From the IMG/VR virus record IMGVR_UViG_3300044691_000458, positions 1 through 50,067 of that record: DNA of 50,067 nucleotides. One strand, written 5' to 3'. The position numbers and the translations under genes are program-made. The notes beneath the pieces were generated by a model. It saw only the letters and a program-made list of their open reading frames with translations. It made no database searches and had not been told where the DNA came from. Source of the DNA: a virus. Shown here one piece after another: positions 25,037 through 31,318 of the stretch (positions within the stretch are counted from its first letter, which is position 1; each line of letters begins with the position of its first letter).

Positions 25037-25270
25037 ATGAGTGATTTTCTTGATAGGCTTACTAAAGAAGAAAGTGCGTTTTTCGCACACTGTATAAATG
25101 AGTTTGTTTGTCCGGGCCCTCTGATTGACTCTGACGTTTTAAAATACATGACCGAAGACGGGATCCAAAGCGCTTTTGAAGAAATTGAAAAGCAGCTAAA
25201 TAAAGTTTACCAAGGGGAAGTTTTGGAAAAAGTTCTAATGTTGTTCTCTTCTATAAAAGCAAAAAGATGA
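25037..25270 (+). CDS. Hypothetical protein, 77 aa
   Basis: Acidic helical cytosolic protein (MSDFLDRLTKEESAFFAHCI ... EEIEKQLNKVYQGEVLEKVL). Good SD (AAGGGGA) inside the end of the 22-aa frame. No domain recognised. Confidence 0.55.
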   Translation: MSDFLDRLTKEESAFFAHCINEFVCPGPLIDSDVLKYMTEDGIQSAFEEIEKQLNKVYQGEVLEKVLMLFSSIKAKR

Positions 25271-25280
25271 AGGTGATTTT

Positions 25281-25412
25281 ATGAAGTTATTAATCATAAG
25301 TATATTATTCATGATTTGCGGTTGTGTACAAAAACCCAAGGCGTTGAAATGGGAATCGGGGTCTGACCCAAAAATGATGAGAGAGAATATGAGCAAAGGG
25401 GATAAACCATGA
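25281..25412 (+). CDS. Small lipoprotein, 43 aa
   Basis: MKLLIISILFMICG then Cys: a lipobox-like signal peptide giving a ~28-residue lipid-anchored peptide (after CVQKPKALKWESGSDPK). Length recalls o-spanins (Rz1) but it is far from the lysis genes. SD AAGGTGA lies upstream. Confidence 0.5.
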   Translation: MKLLIISILFMICGCVQKPKALKWESGSDPKMMRENMSKGDKP

Positions 25413-25460
25413 TGCTAGGTCTTAGTTTTCTTTTAATGCAAATAAAAACGAAAGGTTGAA

Positions 25461-25583
25461 ATGAAAGAATTTTGTTTAGGATGGTTCTTTATCCTTGGAA
25501 CTGTGCTTTTTTATTCCGTTCTTATTGTAACATCCCCAATTTGGGGCTCTTTTCTTGTTTATGAGTATTTTGCAAAGTCGTGA
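25461..25583 (+). CDS. Small membrane protein, 40 aa
   Basis: MKEFCLGWFFILGTVLFYSV and onward is almost entirely hydrophobic with a short polar tail (YEYFAKS), giving one long or two short membrane helices. SD AAAGG lies just upstream of the ATG. Role unknown; it ends 20 bp before FliA promoter 4. Confidence 0.45.
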   Translation: MKEFCLGWFFILGTVLFYSVLIVTSPIWGSFLVYEYFAKS

Positions 25584-25603
25584 TTTTACAAGCTATTTTC
25601 CAC

Positions 25604-25630
25604 TAAAGTATTTCGCTAAAATGTCGATAA
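25604..25630 (+). promoter_or_regulatory. Sigma-28 (FliA) promoter 4, 14 of 16 consensus positions
   Basis: TAAAGTAT (25604-25611), N11, GTCGATAA (25623-25630), with the same downstream context (AAGTACTATGTAAGT) as promoters 1-3. It precedes the collagen-like lipoprotein gene. Confidence 0.8.
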
Positions 25631-25668
25631 GTACTATGTAAGTGAGGTTGATAAACAACGGGGGATTT

Positions 25669-26412
25669 ATGAAAAAGCTTTTAATGATACCACTAATCTT
25701 GATCGGATGTGGACAGCAACCAGCGGCAGCCCCTAGCACACAAGCCGCAGCAGTAACAACTACAACATCGACAGTAGCAAGTTTCGGGGCTCAGTTAGTT
25801 AAAGATAAAAAAGAATTCGAATGTACTGATAAAAATAATGGTCAACTTATATATGATCAATCGACAAAAGGTTTCTTTTATTGCAACACAGATAACTGGG
25901 TTTCAATAGATTTAGCTGGCAAAGATGGTAAAGACGGAACTAATGGGATCGATGGTGTTGCTGGTGTTAACGGTAAAGATGGAACTGATGGTGCTACAGG
26001 AACCGGAATCGCTGGCACAAATGGAACCGATGGTAAAAATGGAATTGATGGCAAAGATGGTACTAATGGCACAAACGGTATTGACGGGCAAAAAGGATCA
26101 GCTGCTTTTGCTTTTGACTGGACTGATACAGTGACTGGCAAATCATGGCTCATTAAAGGTTGGGACATATTAACCTCAGGTGCCACATGCGGATACGAAT
26201 ACCACACCCCTACAGAAGCCGAAGCAAGGGCAGCTGTGACAGATGGTCTTTTAGATTCAGGTGCCCCTAAAATTATATTGACTACAAAATTATTTGTATC
26301 ACAAAATAATTATGTGTTTCAATGGCTAGACGCTAGCGATGAAACAAACATGATTTTAAAAACAATGACAATTGATAGTCCACAAATGGTTGGCGTTTAT
26401 TGTGTTAAATAA
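25669..26412 (+). CDS. Collagen-like lipoprotein, 247 aa
   Basis: Surface lipoprotein. ATG 25669 with GGGG upstream gives MKKLLMIPLILIGC (lipobox LIGC). After a Thr/Ala-rich linker and a small domain with Cys pairs (FECTDK, FFYCNT), residues ~93-150 are Gly-X-Y triplets (GKDGKDGTNGID... GQKG), then a C-terminal globular domain with two cysteines (ATCGYEY, GVYCVK). Lipoprotein plus collagen-like stalk plus head makes a trimeric fibre-like surface projection plausible. Driven by FliA promoter 4. Collagen-like repeats also occur in phage fibres, but the lipobox argues for the host envelope. Confidence 0.8.
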   Translation: MKKLLMIPLILIGCGQQPAAAPSTQAAAVTTTTSTVASFGAQLVKDKKEFECTDKNNGQLIYDQSTKGFFYCNTDNWVSIDLAGKDGKDGTNGIDGVAGVNGKDGTDGATGTGIAGTNGTDGKNGIDGKDGTNGTNGIDGQKGSAAFAFDWTDTVTGKSWLIKGWDILTSGATCGYEYHTPTEAEARAAVTDGLLDSGAPKIILTTKLFVSQNNYVFQWLDASDETNMILKTMTIDSPQMVGVYCVK

Positions 26413-26479
26413 TCCGCGGTTAAGCCCTCGTACCCCTACCCCACCCTTATCTATCTAAAATCATTACATATATCTATTT

Positions 26480-26513
26480 CGTCTTGCCTTTTGGTATATA
26501 CCTAGGTAAGACG
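26480..26513 (+). promoter_or_regulatory. Nested palindromes over a putative promoter
   Basis: CGTCTTGCCT (26480-26489) pairs with AGGTAAGACG (26504-26513) with one G-T mismatch, around a 10-bp palindrome GGTATATACC (26493-26502). A weak sigma-70-like pair fits in the same place: TTGCCT (26484-26489), 17 bp, TAAGAC (26507-26512). Probably an operator-controlled promoter for the 26551-27906 genes. Confidence 0.5.
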
Positions 26514-26550
26514 TTTTATTGTATTGTTAATAAATTTGGGGGTTTACCTA

Positions 26551-26898
26551 TTGGCTACTCTAAAAACACATTTAAAAGATAATCAAATCACCCCTTATCA
26601 AAAGAAAATGGGCGATTACCTAGGTCGAGTCTATACTCTTTGCGGTCTTCGTCCGAAACCGTCGATTGTTAAAGACTCGCCTACTTGTTTGATTTGCTCG
26701 AAATTAAATAAAGATAGAAAAGATAATGAAAATTGGCACTCACTGCATTTGGCTAGATTAAAAGACGAAGCTAAAAGCCGAATTAATATGCTTAGATTCT
26801 ACAATGCAAAACCGGGATTAAAAGAATTGTCGGGGTACATTACCCTTGCCATTAAAGCTGTGAAGGATAAGGAAAATGAAACTAAAGCTAAGAACTGA
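26551..26898 (+). CDS. Hypothetical protein with a CxxC, 115 aa
   Basis: I choose TTG 26551 (MATLKTHLKDNQITPYQKKM), 8 bases after GGGGG, over an earlier TTG at 26524. The protein is very basic and helical with one CxxC (PTCLICSKLN). First gene of a tight cluster of small early-type genes (26551-27906). Nucleic-acid binding is plausible from charge only. Confidence 0.6.
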   Translation: MATLKTHLKDNQITPYQKKMGDYLGRVYTLCGLRPKPSIVKDSPTCLICSKLNKDRKDNENWHSLHLARLKDEAKSRINMLRFYNAKPGLKELSGYITLAIKAVKDKENETKAKN

Positions 26899-27091
26899 GA
26901 GCGAAGTAAAAGCCTATTACGAAGGGATTATTAACGGCGTTCGCATGTGCGAAACGGATGAAGACTTTAAACAAAAAATCCTTCCTATCATAAAGGAAAT
27001 GGAAATTCTGGCTTTAGATAATTTGAGAAGAATAAAATTAGAAATTGATTTCGAAAGCGCATGCATGAAGAAAGAGATAGGTGAGGAATAA
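26876..27091 (+). CDS. Hypothetical protein, 71 aa
   Basis: Overlaps its upstream neighbour by 23 bp and ends in a TAATG overlap with the next gene. Acidic and helical (RTESEVKAYYEGIINGVRMCETDEDFKQKILPI). No domain recognised. Confidence 0.55.
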   Translation: MKLKLRTESEVKAYYEGIINGVRMCETDEDFKQKILPIIKEMEILALDNLRRIKLEIDFESACMKKEIGEE

Positions 27092-27372
27092 TGCAAGTTA
27101 AAGATTTGATTTACATTCTATCTAAATTAAAACCAGAATCTGAAATTCATTACCACGTTGAGGATGATGAGGTCAACTCAGAGTGGAATTTAGACACCCC
27201 TGAATCTCTTCTTTGGATAATCGAGCATGAGAAAGACAGTAATCGGGTTTATATTAACGTTTCGGATGTAGCCTATGAGCAGCGAACAAGGGTAGAGGCT
27301 GAATTTGATGTTCATATGAAAAAAGTATCAGCCGAAATACTTCAAGACTATTCACCAGAGGAACCAAAATGA
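27091..27372 (+). CDS. Hypothetical protein, 93 aa
   Basis: Starts in the TAATG overlap. MQVKDLIYILSKLKPESEIH then an acidic beta-rich part (YHVEDDEVNSEWNLDTPES) recalls small phage proteins that begin with a LIxxLxxxxPxxxV element of unknown function. Very acidic overall. Ends in an ATGA overlap with 27369. Confidence 0.6.
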   Translation: MQVKDLIYILSKLKPESEIHYHVEDDEVNSEWNLDTPESLLWIIEHEKDSNRVYINVSDVAYEQRTRVEAEFDVHMKKVSAEILQDYSPEEPK

Positions 27373-27590
27373 ATTTCACTAAAGAAGAATGGGCTGAGCT
27401 TGTAGAGGACACAAAAGATCCTGAAAACCAATGGGTGAAGTTTATAGAAAAAGAGACAGCAAAAAATGAAAAGTTAAATTTAGATGAAGCGGAAAGATTA
27501 GCTGTTTTATTTGCTCTGATGTCTAGAAGATTAATAAAAGCGGCGAAAATATATTGTTCAAATCATGATATATCAATTTCCTGGCTTTGA
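27369..27590 (+). CDS. Hypothetical protein, 73 aa
   Basis: ATGA overlap with its neighbour. Helical (FTKEEWAELVEDTKDPEN; EAERLAVLFALMSRRLIKAAKIY). No known domain. Confidence 0.55.
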   Translation: MNFTKEEWAELVEDTKDPENQWVKFIEKETAKNEKLNLDEAERLAVLFALMSRRLIKAAKIYCSNHDISISWL

Positions 27591-27597
27591 AAAATTT

Positions 27598-27732
27598 ATG
27601 CGTTCAACAATATCAAAAACATTAGAAGTCGACGCGGAAAAAATAGCAAAAGATCTTAGGGGTGACGGAGTTATAATTGGAGATAATAAGTTTTTCTTAG
27701 ACAATGATAATAATCTTATAATTGGGGGGTAA
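27598..27732 (+). CDS. Small protein, 44 aa
   Basis: MRSTISKTLEVDAEKIAKDL followed by a hairpin-like GDGVIIGDNKFFLDNDN. It follows the previous gene by 7 bp and ends 3 bp before the next start. No strong ribosome site is seen, so translation may depend on coupling. Confidence 0.4.
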   Translation: MRSTISKTLEVDAEKIAKDLRGDGVIIGDNKFFLDNDNNLIIGG

Positions 27733-27735
27733 AGA

Positions 27736-27906
27736 ATGAACTGTCCATCCCCTACATGGTATATAGTTTCCCACTACATATGGGCTATCTGTGCGTGCCT
27801 AAGCCTTTTTCTTCTTTGTTACCAAGTAAAACTAAATGTTGAAACGAGACGCCTAAATGCAGAACTAGAAAAAGAGTACCATCAAATAAGAATCCGAAGG
27901 GAATGA
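27736..27906 (+). CDS. Small membrane protein with coiled-coil tail, 56 aa
   Basis: MNCPSPTWYIVSHYIWAICA and CLSLFLLCYQ form one membrane helix, followed by a charged helix (NVETRRLNAELEKEYHQIRI). SD GGGGGG lies 6 bp upstream of ATG. The layout (N-terminal membrane helix, periplasmic or cytosolic coiled coil) is like an i-spanin but very short, and it is not near the lysis genes. Confidence 0.5.
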   Translation: MNCPSPTWYIVSHYIWAICACLSLFLLCYQVKLNVETRRLNAELEKEYHQIRIRRE

Positions 27907-27973
27907 TTAAAAAAACCTCGCACACAAAAAGAATATAAAGGAGAAAACTCGCAAGAATGAAGTCTGAGTGCGT

Positions 27974-27979
27974 ATAATT
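27974..27979 (+). promoter_or_regulatory. Putative -10 element TATAAT for the toxin cassette
   Basis: A perfect TATAAT at 27974-27979 lies 31 bp before ATG 28011, preceded by TGCG, close to an extended -10. No good -35 was found. Confidence 0.4.
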
Positions 27980-28010
27980 GTTTAACTTAATTTTTTAAAG
28001 GAATTTCTGT

Positions 28011-28409
28011 ATGAAAAAAATTGCATTCGTATTGTTCTGTTTCGTTTCTTCTTTCAACGCTTATTCTAAATGTAGCGATCATTATGATGATTATATGGCG
28101 TGGCAAAAGAAACTAAAGGATGGTCAAAAAACAGTAGCTGTCGTTTCTGGGGCTTCTTCATTTTTTTTAGGCCCGGTTGGTGTCTTTTTTACTACTGCCG
28201 TTGGAGCTTCTGGACTAGCTGCGATGGATAAAGAAGCTACTAAACATTACAACAAGTACATTGACTGCCAAAAGGAACTCAAAGATAAAATAGCGGCTCA
28301 AGAAATCGAAAATCAAAGATTGCTAGCTCATTATGCTCGACTACAAGCCGAGGAAGAAGAAGCTAAGAAGAAAAAAGAGAAAGAAAAGCTAGAAAGCGTA
28401 GACATATGA
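28011..28409 (+). CDS. Secreted helical protein with a Gly-rich hydrophobic segment (132 aa), first gene of the toxin cassette
   Basis: Signal peptide MKKIAFVLFCFVSSFNAYSK, then a short helical part with Cys (KCSDHYDDY), a Gly/Ala-rich hydrophobic segment (VVSGASSFFLGPVGVFFTTA..., glycine-zipper-like) and a long charged coiled-coil tail (ENQRLLAHYARLQAEEEEAKKK). SD AAAGGAA lies before the ATG. It overlaps the toxin-like gene by 4 bp (ATGA). It may be a membrane-inserting partner or export/delivery aid for the toxin; unproven. Confidence 0.65.
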   Translation: MKKIAFVLFCFVSSFNAYSKCSDHYDDYMAWQKKLKDGQKTVAVVSGASSFFLGPVGVFFTTAVGASGLAAMDKEATKHYNKYIDCQKELKDKIAAQEIENQRLLAHYARLQAEEEEAKKKKEKEKLESVDI

Positions 28410-29470
28410 AGAAATGGATTCTCATTTTTCTTTTGTGTTACACAAATGCTTTCGGGCAAATCTCTAGTACTCTAGTCGGTCATGGCACTTCTAATCAAGG
28501 TGGAGGAAGCAGCTCGTCGTCTAGGGGACCGGCACCTTTCGAAGGTGGCAGCAGTCATAGAGGAACTTATGGCAGTTCATGCGGTGAGGCCTCAATGCCC
28601 TCTAGATATGAGCCCCCTGCTTATGTCGAAAGTAAAGCTGTCACAACGCTGAACGAAGCTAATGCCAATCTTAGACAACAAGTCCAGAGACGTAATGATG
28701 TTCGCGAACAAATTAAATCGATGGACTCATACGAAACTCGTTCTGAGATAGTAGACCTTGCAACTGAGTCGCTAAGAATTTCGCGAGAAAATTATCTAAC
28801 CGATAATTATGAAGAAGGTCACGTAGCAGGCCAAATTGCCGATGTTGCTTTAGACCTCGCTACTAGTTTGACCCCCGGCGTAGGCTGGGCACGAGATATC
28901 TACGAAGCGATTAGCGGCAAGGATTTACATTCCGGTGAGATCCTAGGTACCTTCTCTCGATCCATGGCTGTGCTGGGTGCTGCTACTCTTGGTTTTGGAA
29001 GCAAGGCAGGTAGGGCTATCTCTGTCTTTGAGAAACTTGCTAAGGCGACAGGCCCATTCGCGGATGCTAGGAAACTTCTTTACAGTAAACCGCTATCTGA
29101 ACTTAAGGAGACTGTCGGATATTTTAAGAAGTATAAGTTTTGGACACAAACAGATGAATCCGCTGTCTTGTTTTCTAATGCTTTTATGAAGAATGCGAAA
29201 CGTACTGTGCTAACCGAAGATAGAATAGCTTACAGATACTATAATCCAGCGAAAACCAATCCTCGGGGAAACTGGCTTACTTTTACAAAGTTGGATAACC
29301 ACGTTGAAGATTTAGCATTGCCGCATTCATCAGGATACGTTGCGTATAAATGGATCATACCCAAAGGGACTGAGATTTTAGAGGGTTTTGCGGCACCTAA
29401 CTTTGCAAGAAAAGGTGGCGCTCATCAAATAGTTGTCGGTGATATATCAGTTTTAAAGGAGATTTTATGA
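28406..29470 (+). CDS. Secreted polymorphic-toxin-like protein (354 aa)
   Basis: Signal peptide (MKKWILIFLLCYTNAFGQ), Ser/Gly linker (~25-65), helical region (~75-130), then a segment at ~147-200 (VALDLATSLTPGVGWARDIYEAISGKD...) typical of the pre-toxin domains of polymorphic toxins. The C-terminal ~110 residues (DRIAYRYYNP ... GNWLTF ... LALPHSSGYVAYKWIIPKG ... GFAAPNFARKGGAHQIVV) resemble NAD-acting toxin tips (TNT-like NADase or ADP-ribosyltransferase-like), with a characteristic IPKGT...G.AAP...GG.xQ pattern near the end. It overlaps the next gene by 4 bp. The family call is by motif; enzyme activity is inference. Confidence 0.75.
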   Translation: MKKWILIFLLCYTNAFGQISSTLVGHGTSNQGGGSSSSSRGPAPFEGGSSHRGTYGSSCGEASMPSRYEPPAYVESKAVTTLNEANANLRQQVQRRNDVREQIKSMDSYETRSEIVDLATESLRISRENYLTDNYEEGHVAGQIADVALDLATSLTPGVGWARDIYEAISGKDLHSGEILGTFSRSMAVLGAATLGFGSKAGRAISVFEKLAKATGPFADARKLLYSKPLSELKETVGYFKKYKFWTQTDESAVLFSNAFMKNAKRTVLTEDRIAYRYYNPAKTNPRGNWLTFTKLDNHVEDLALPHSSGYVAYKWIIPKGTEILEGFAAPNFARKGGAHQIVVGDISVLKEIL

Positions 29471-29739
29471 ATGATGATCTTTTGAATGAAGCTTTGAAAG
29501 TAAAAGAATTGTTCGACAGAACAATGGAAGTTCCATTTCCAACGTATGCAGACAACCCAAGGTATCTGCAGCTACTTGCGATGATCGAAGAAGCGAAGTC
29601 AGGGAACTTAACCGAACATAAACATTTTAACTATCATGGGAACGGAGCTGATGAATTAGTCCCCTATAAAGAATTAATGTATATGGTCGATATGTTTTAC
29701 ATAAATTGGAGACAAGCTCTAGCTAGTAGACCCACATAG
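29467..29739 (+). CDS. Candidate immunity protein for the toxin, 90 aa
   Basis: ATGA overlap with the toxin gene, no signal peptide, acidic and soluble (MNDDLLNEALKVKELFDRTM; GNLTEHKHFNYHGNGADELV). A small acidic cytosolic gene coupled to a toxin is the standard place for an immunity protein. No known family recognised. Its end overlaps the convergent endolysin gene by 17 bp. Confidence 0.6.
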   Translation: MNDDLLNEALKVKELFDRTMEVPFPTYADNPRYLQLLAMIEEAKSGNLTEHKHFNYHGNGADELVPYKELMYMVDMFYINWRQALASRPT

Positions 29740-30067
29740 CCGGTGTGTCTCTAATGTCCATGTGGAAGAATGATTTAGCTACACCGATACCGTTGAATTC
29801 TGTATGAACCAACTTTAAAAGCTGAAGACGTTTCTCGGCTGTCATATTAGCCGTTGAAACGTCTATAGCTTTTCCAAACAAGTGTAGTGAAGCCTGCTTT
29901 CCGCCCACCTCAGCGTTATGCTTCACACACCTATAACCGGAATTGATATGTAATGGTATCCCTAGCTGGTCTCTTATCTTATCGATTTTATTCATAACGA
30001 TTGGACTTACCGCATTCACTTTGCCACAACAAGGGCAGGCAAACTCTTCTAGTTTGAAATATTTCAT
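29723..30067 (-). CDS. M15-family peptidase endolysin, 114 aa
   Basis: Cuts peptide cross-links in host peptidoglycan. Start ATG 30067 (MKYFKLEEFACPCCG) has GGGAG 8 bases upstream and an ATGA overlap with the upstream gene; the longer frame from TTG 30097 is not needed. Motifs of the M15A/VanY type are visible: SGYRC, then SLHLFGKAIDV (SxHxxGxAxD, zinc ligands His and Asp) and FHMDIR (HxD ligand). A CxC-C pair near the N-terminus (FACPCCGK) is usual in this group. It ends the minus-strand lysis operon. Confidence 0.9.
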   Translation of the reverse strand: MKYFKLEEFACPCCGKVNAVSPIVMNKIDKIRDQLGIPLHINSGYRCVKHNAEVGGKQASLHLFGKAIDVSTANMTAEKRLQLLKLVHTEFNGIGVAKSFFHMDIRDTPAMWVY

Positions 30068-30252
30068 TTCTGGTACTCCCGCTTGCATTTGTCCCAATAT
30101 TCTTTATGAAGCTCTAAAGCTGTTCTTGCGTACTCTTCTTTATCCTCTTTGGTTATGGGATGTATTTCTTTATCGAAAGAATAGCTAGACACTAAATAAT
30201 CATAAATCACTTGAATAAAATACTCTTCGCTCACGTCTTTATCTAAGATCAT
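30064..30252 (-). CDS. Hypothetical protein between holin candidate and endolysin, 62 aa
   Basis: ATGA overlaps join it on both sides to the holin candidate and the endolysin. Acidic, helical, soluble (EYFIQVIYDYLVSSYSFDKE; ARTALELHKEYWDKCKREYQ). Position suggests a lysis accessory, but nothing in the sequence proves it. Confidence 0.6.
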   Translation of the reverse strand: MILDKDVSEEYFIQVIYDYLVSSYSFDKEIHPITKEDKEEYARTALELHKEYWDKCKREYQK

Positions 30253-30431
30253 TTAATCAACCTCATCACATTTTCCACGCAACAGGTGGCACCATACCCC
30301 GCCAACAAACAAAGCAAAACCGCAATAATTACGCGAGTCGTACCACCAAAAGTGTCAGACAACTTGGCGCTTCCAACCACGACTAAAAGACCGAAAGTGA
30401 AAGAACCGATAAGGTAAGAGATGATGTTCAT
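30249..30431 (-). CDS. Putative holin, 60 aa, two membrane helices
   Basis: Two hydrophobic helices (IISYLIGSFTFGLLVVVGSA; TRVIIAVLLCLLAGYGATCC) with short polar ends and a basic C-terminus (RLIK) fit a class II-type holin that opens the inner membrane to let the endolysin out. It is two genes before the M15 endolysin, all joined by ATGA overlaps. Family not recognised; call rests on topology and context. Confidence 0.65.
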   Translation of the reverse strand: MNIISYLIGSFTFGLLVVVGSAKLSDTFGGTTRVIIAVLLCLLAGYGATCCVENVMRLIK

Positions 30432-30451
30432 TGTTTGCTCTTTTTAAAAGT

Positions 30452-30550
30452 GAGTGGGCAAGCAGGCCTAAAAATTCTCTTCTTAGATTTCTTCCGCGGG
30501 GTAAAAGTTCACTTAAGAGCTTACATCCGCCGAACCTGCTTCCCACACTC
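30452..30550 (-). ncRNA. Long-range inverted repeat / structured leader of the lysis genes
   Basis: GAGTGGGCAAGCAGG (30452-30466) can pair with CCTGCTTCCCACACTC (30535-30550), leaving small bulges, to close a ~68-nt structured loop. It lies between the 30565 gene and the holin start. There is no gene here that I trust (a 65-residue frame overlapping it starts with TTG and runs into the holin). It could be a folded 5' leader or small RNA controlling lysis timing. Confidence 0.35.
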
Positions 30551-30564
30551 AAAAAAAATCGTTT

Positions 30565-30759
30565 TTATGGGGTAGGTTCTTCCCTTAGTATTTCACTTAT
30601 ACGCTCACATTCTTGCCAGCCTTGTATAAAAGAATCGGTACATCTATCAACTGTCCATTTAGCATCAGAAGAATACATTTTCGTGTGCAGAAATTGAGCT
30701 ATTGTTTCATAGTCTTCTTCTTCTATGGCTTTTAAAAGATCATCATGTATTTTTTTCAT
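30565..30759 (-). CDS. Hypothetical protein, 64 aa
   Basis: Acidic helical protein (MKKIHDDLLKAIEEEDYETI; DSFIQGWQECERISEILREE). It lies 10 bp after the 39-aa gene in the same minus-strand operon. No domain recognised; the ribosome site is weak. Confidence 0.55.
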   Translation of the reverse strand: MKKIHDDLLKAIEEEDYETIAQFLHTKMYSSDAKWTVDRCTDSFIQGWQECERISEILREEPTP

Positions 30760-30769
30760 TTTTTCTTAC

Positions 30770-30889
30770 TTAAGTTTGATATTCAACAAGCACCTGAATT
30801 TTTTCTTTCAACGTGAGTTGTCTTTCAGGGACGATGCCGCCCACTCTCTCGATCCCTAGCATAGCCCTAAAACGTGAGCTAATACTCAT
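30770..30889 (-). CDS. Small protein, 39 aa
   Basis: MSISSRFRAMLGIERVGGIV and onward, with GAGGAG four bases before ATG 30889 and 8 bp after the upstream stop. Basic helical start and a coiled C-terminus (RQLTLKEKIQVLVEYQT). The good ribosome site and operon spacing support a real gene. Confidence 0.5.
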   Translation of the reverse strand: MSISSRFRAMLGIERVGGIVPERQLTLKEKIQVLVEYQT

Positions 30890-30897
30890 CCAGCTCC

Positions 30898-31095
30898 TCA
30901 TACCTTCAAGCTCTCTTTAACCGACACAGGTAGCGCTCTGCCCTTCCAAATGTACTTAATCTTATCTTTGGTAAGAGTCTTAATCATTCTCACGAGCAAA
31001 AGCTTATTAGGATACACGATGGCGGTATCAACGCCGTCTTGAACGTGGACTAAAAGATATTGAGCCGCCTTTTTCTTAATCACTTCTGTCTCCAT
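30898..31095 (-). CDS. Hypothetical protein, 65 aa, first gene of the lysis-side operon
   Basis: METEVIKKKAAQYLLVHVQD then a strand-rich part (TAIVYPNKLLLVRMIKTLTK). AGAGGTG lies upstream of the ATG. Basic and small; no domain recognised. A minus-strand promoter is likely at 31134-31161. Confidence 0.55.
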   Translation of the reverse strand: METEVIKKKAAQYLLVHVQDGVDTAIVYPNKLLLVRMIKTLTKDKIKYIWKGRALPVSVKESLKV

Positions 31096-31133
31096 AGCAC
31101 ACCTCTTTTGAAAGTTGTATGGCCATTTTATAC

Positions 31134-31161
31134 CCTATAACCCGTATATATTACAATGCAA
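31134..31161 (-). promoter_or_regulatory. Putative minus-strand promoter for the 31095-29723 operon
   Basis: On the minus strand TTGCAT (31161-31156), 16 bp, TATAGG (31139-31134). The spacer holds ATATATAC, similar to the GTATATAC operator cores elsewhere. Confidence 0.35.
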
Positions 31162-31197
31162 TAACCGTTATATGAAAGGGTTTCGGAGGTGGTTTGT

Positions 31198-31284
31198 ATG
31201 TGTATTGCAAAATCACCGCACTTTTACGAGTTAACTGATTATTTTATAAGCGATTGCTACATTAATAAGCTGAAAACGCTATAA
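31198..31284 (+). CDS. Possible leader peptide, 28 aa
   Basis: ATG 31198 is 8 bases after a perfect GGAGG. The frame (MCIAKSPHFYELTDYFISDC, then YINKLKTL) ends just before the origin-like repeats. No similarity recognised. It is the only plus-strand frame in this intergenic region. Confidence 0.35.
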   Translation: MCIAKSPHFYELTDYFISDCYINKLKTL

Positions 31285-31318
31285 AAGTGGGCAAATGTAT
31301 AATTAATATACTAAAAAA

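Noticed and set aside
25409-25459. 16-aa frame between the small lipoprotein and the 40-aa membrane protein
   Set aside because: ATGA overlap makes it tempting, but it is too short and has no clear ribosome site of its own.
30355-30552. 65-codon minus-strand frame beginning with TTG
   Set aside because: It overlaps the holin candidate in another frame, is Arg/Leu-rich without domain features, and covers the inverted repeat.
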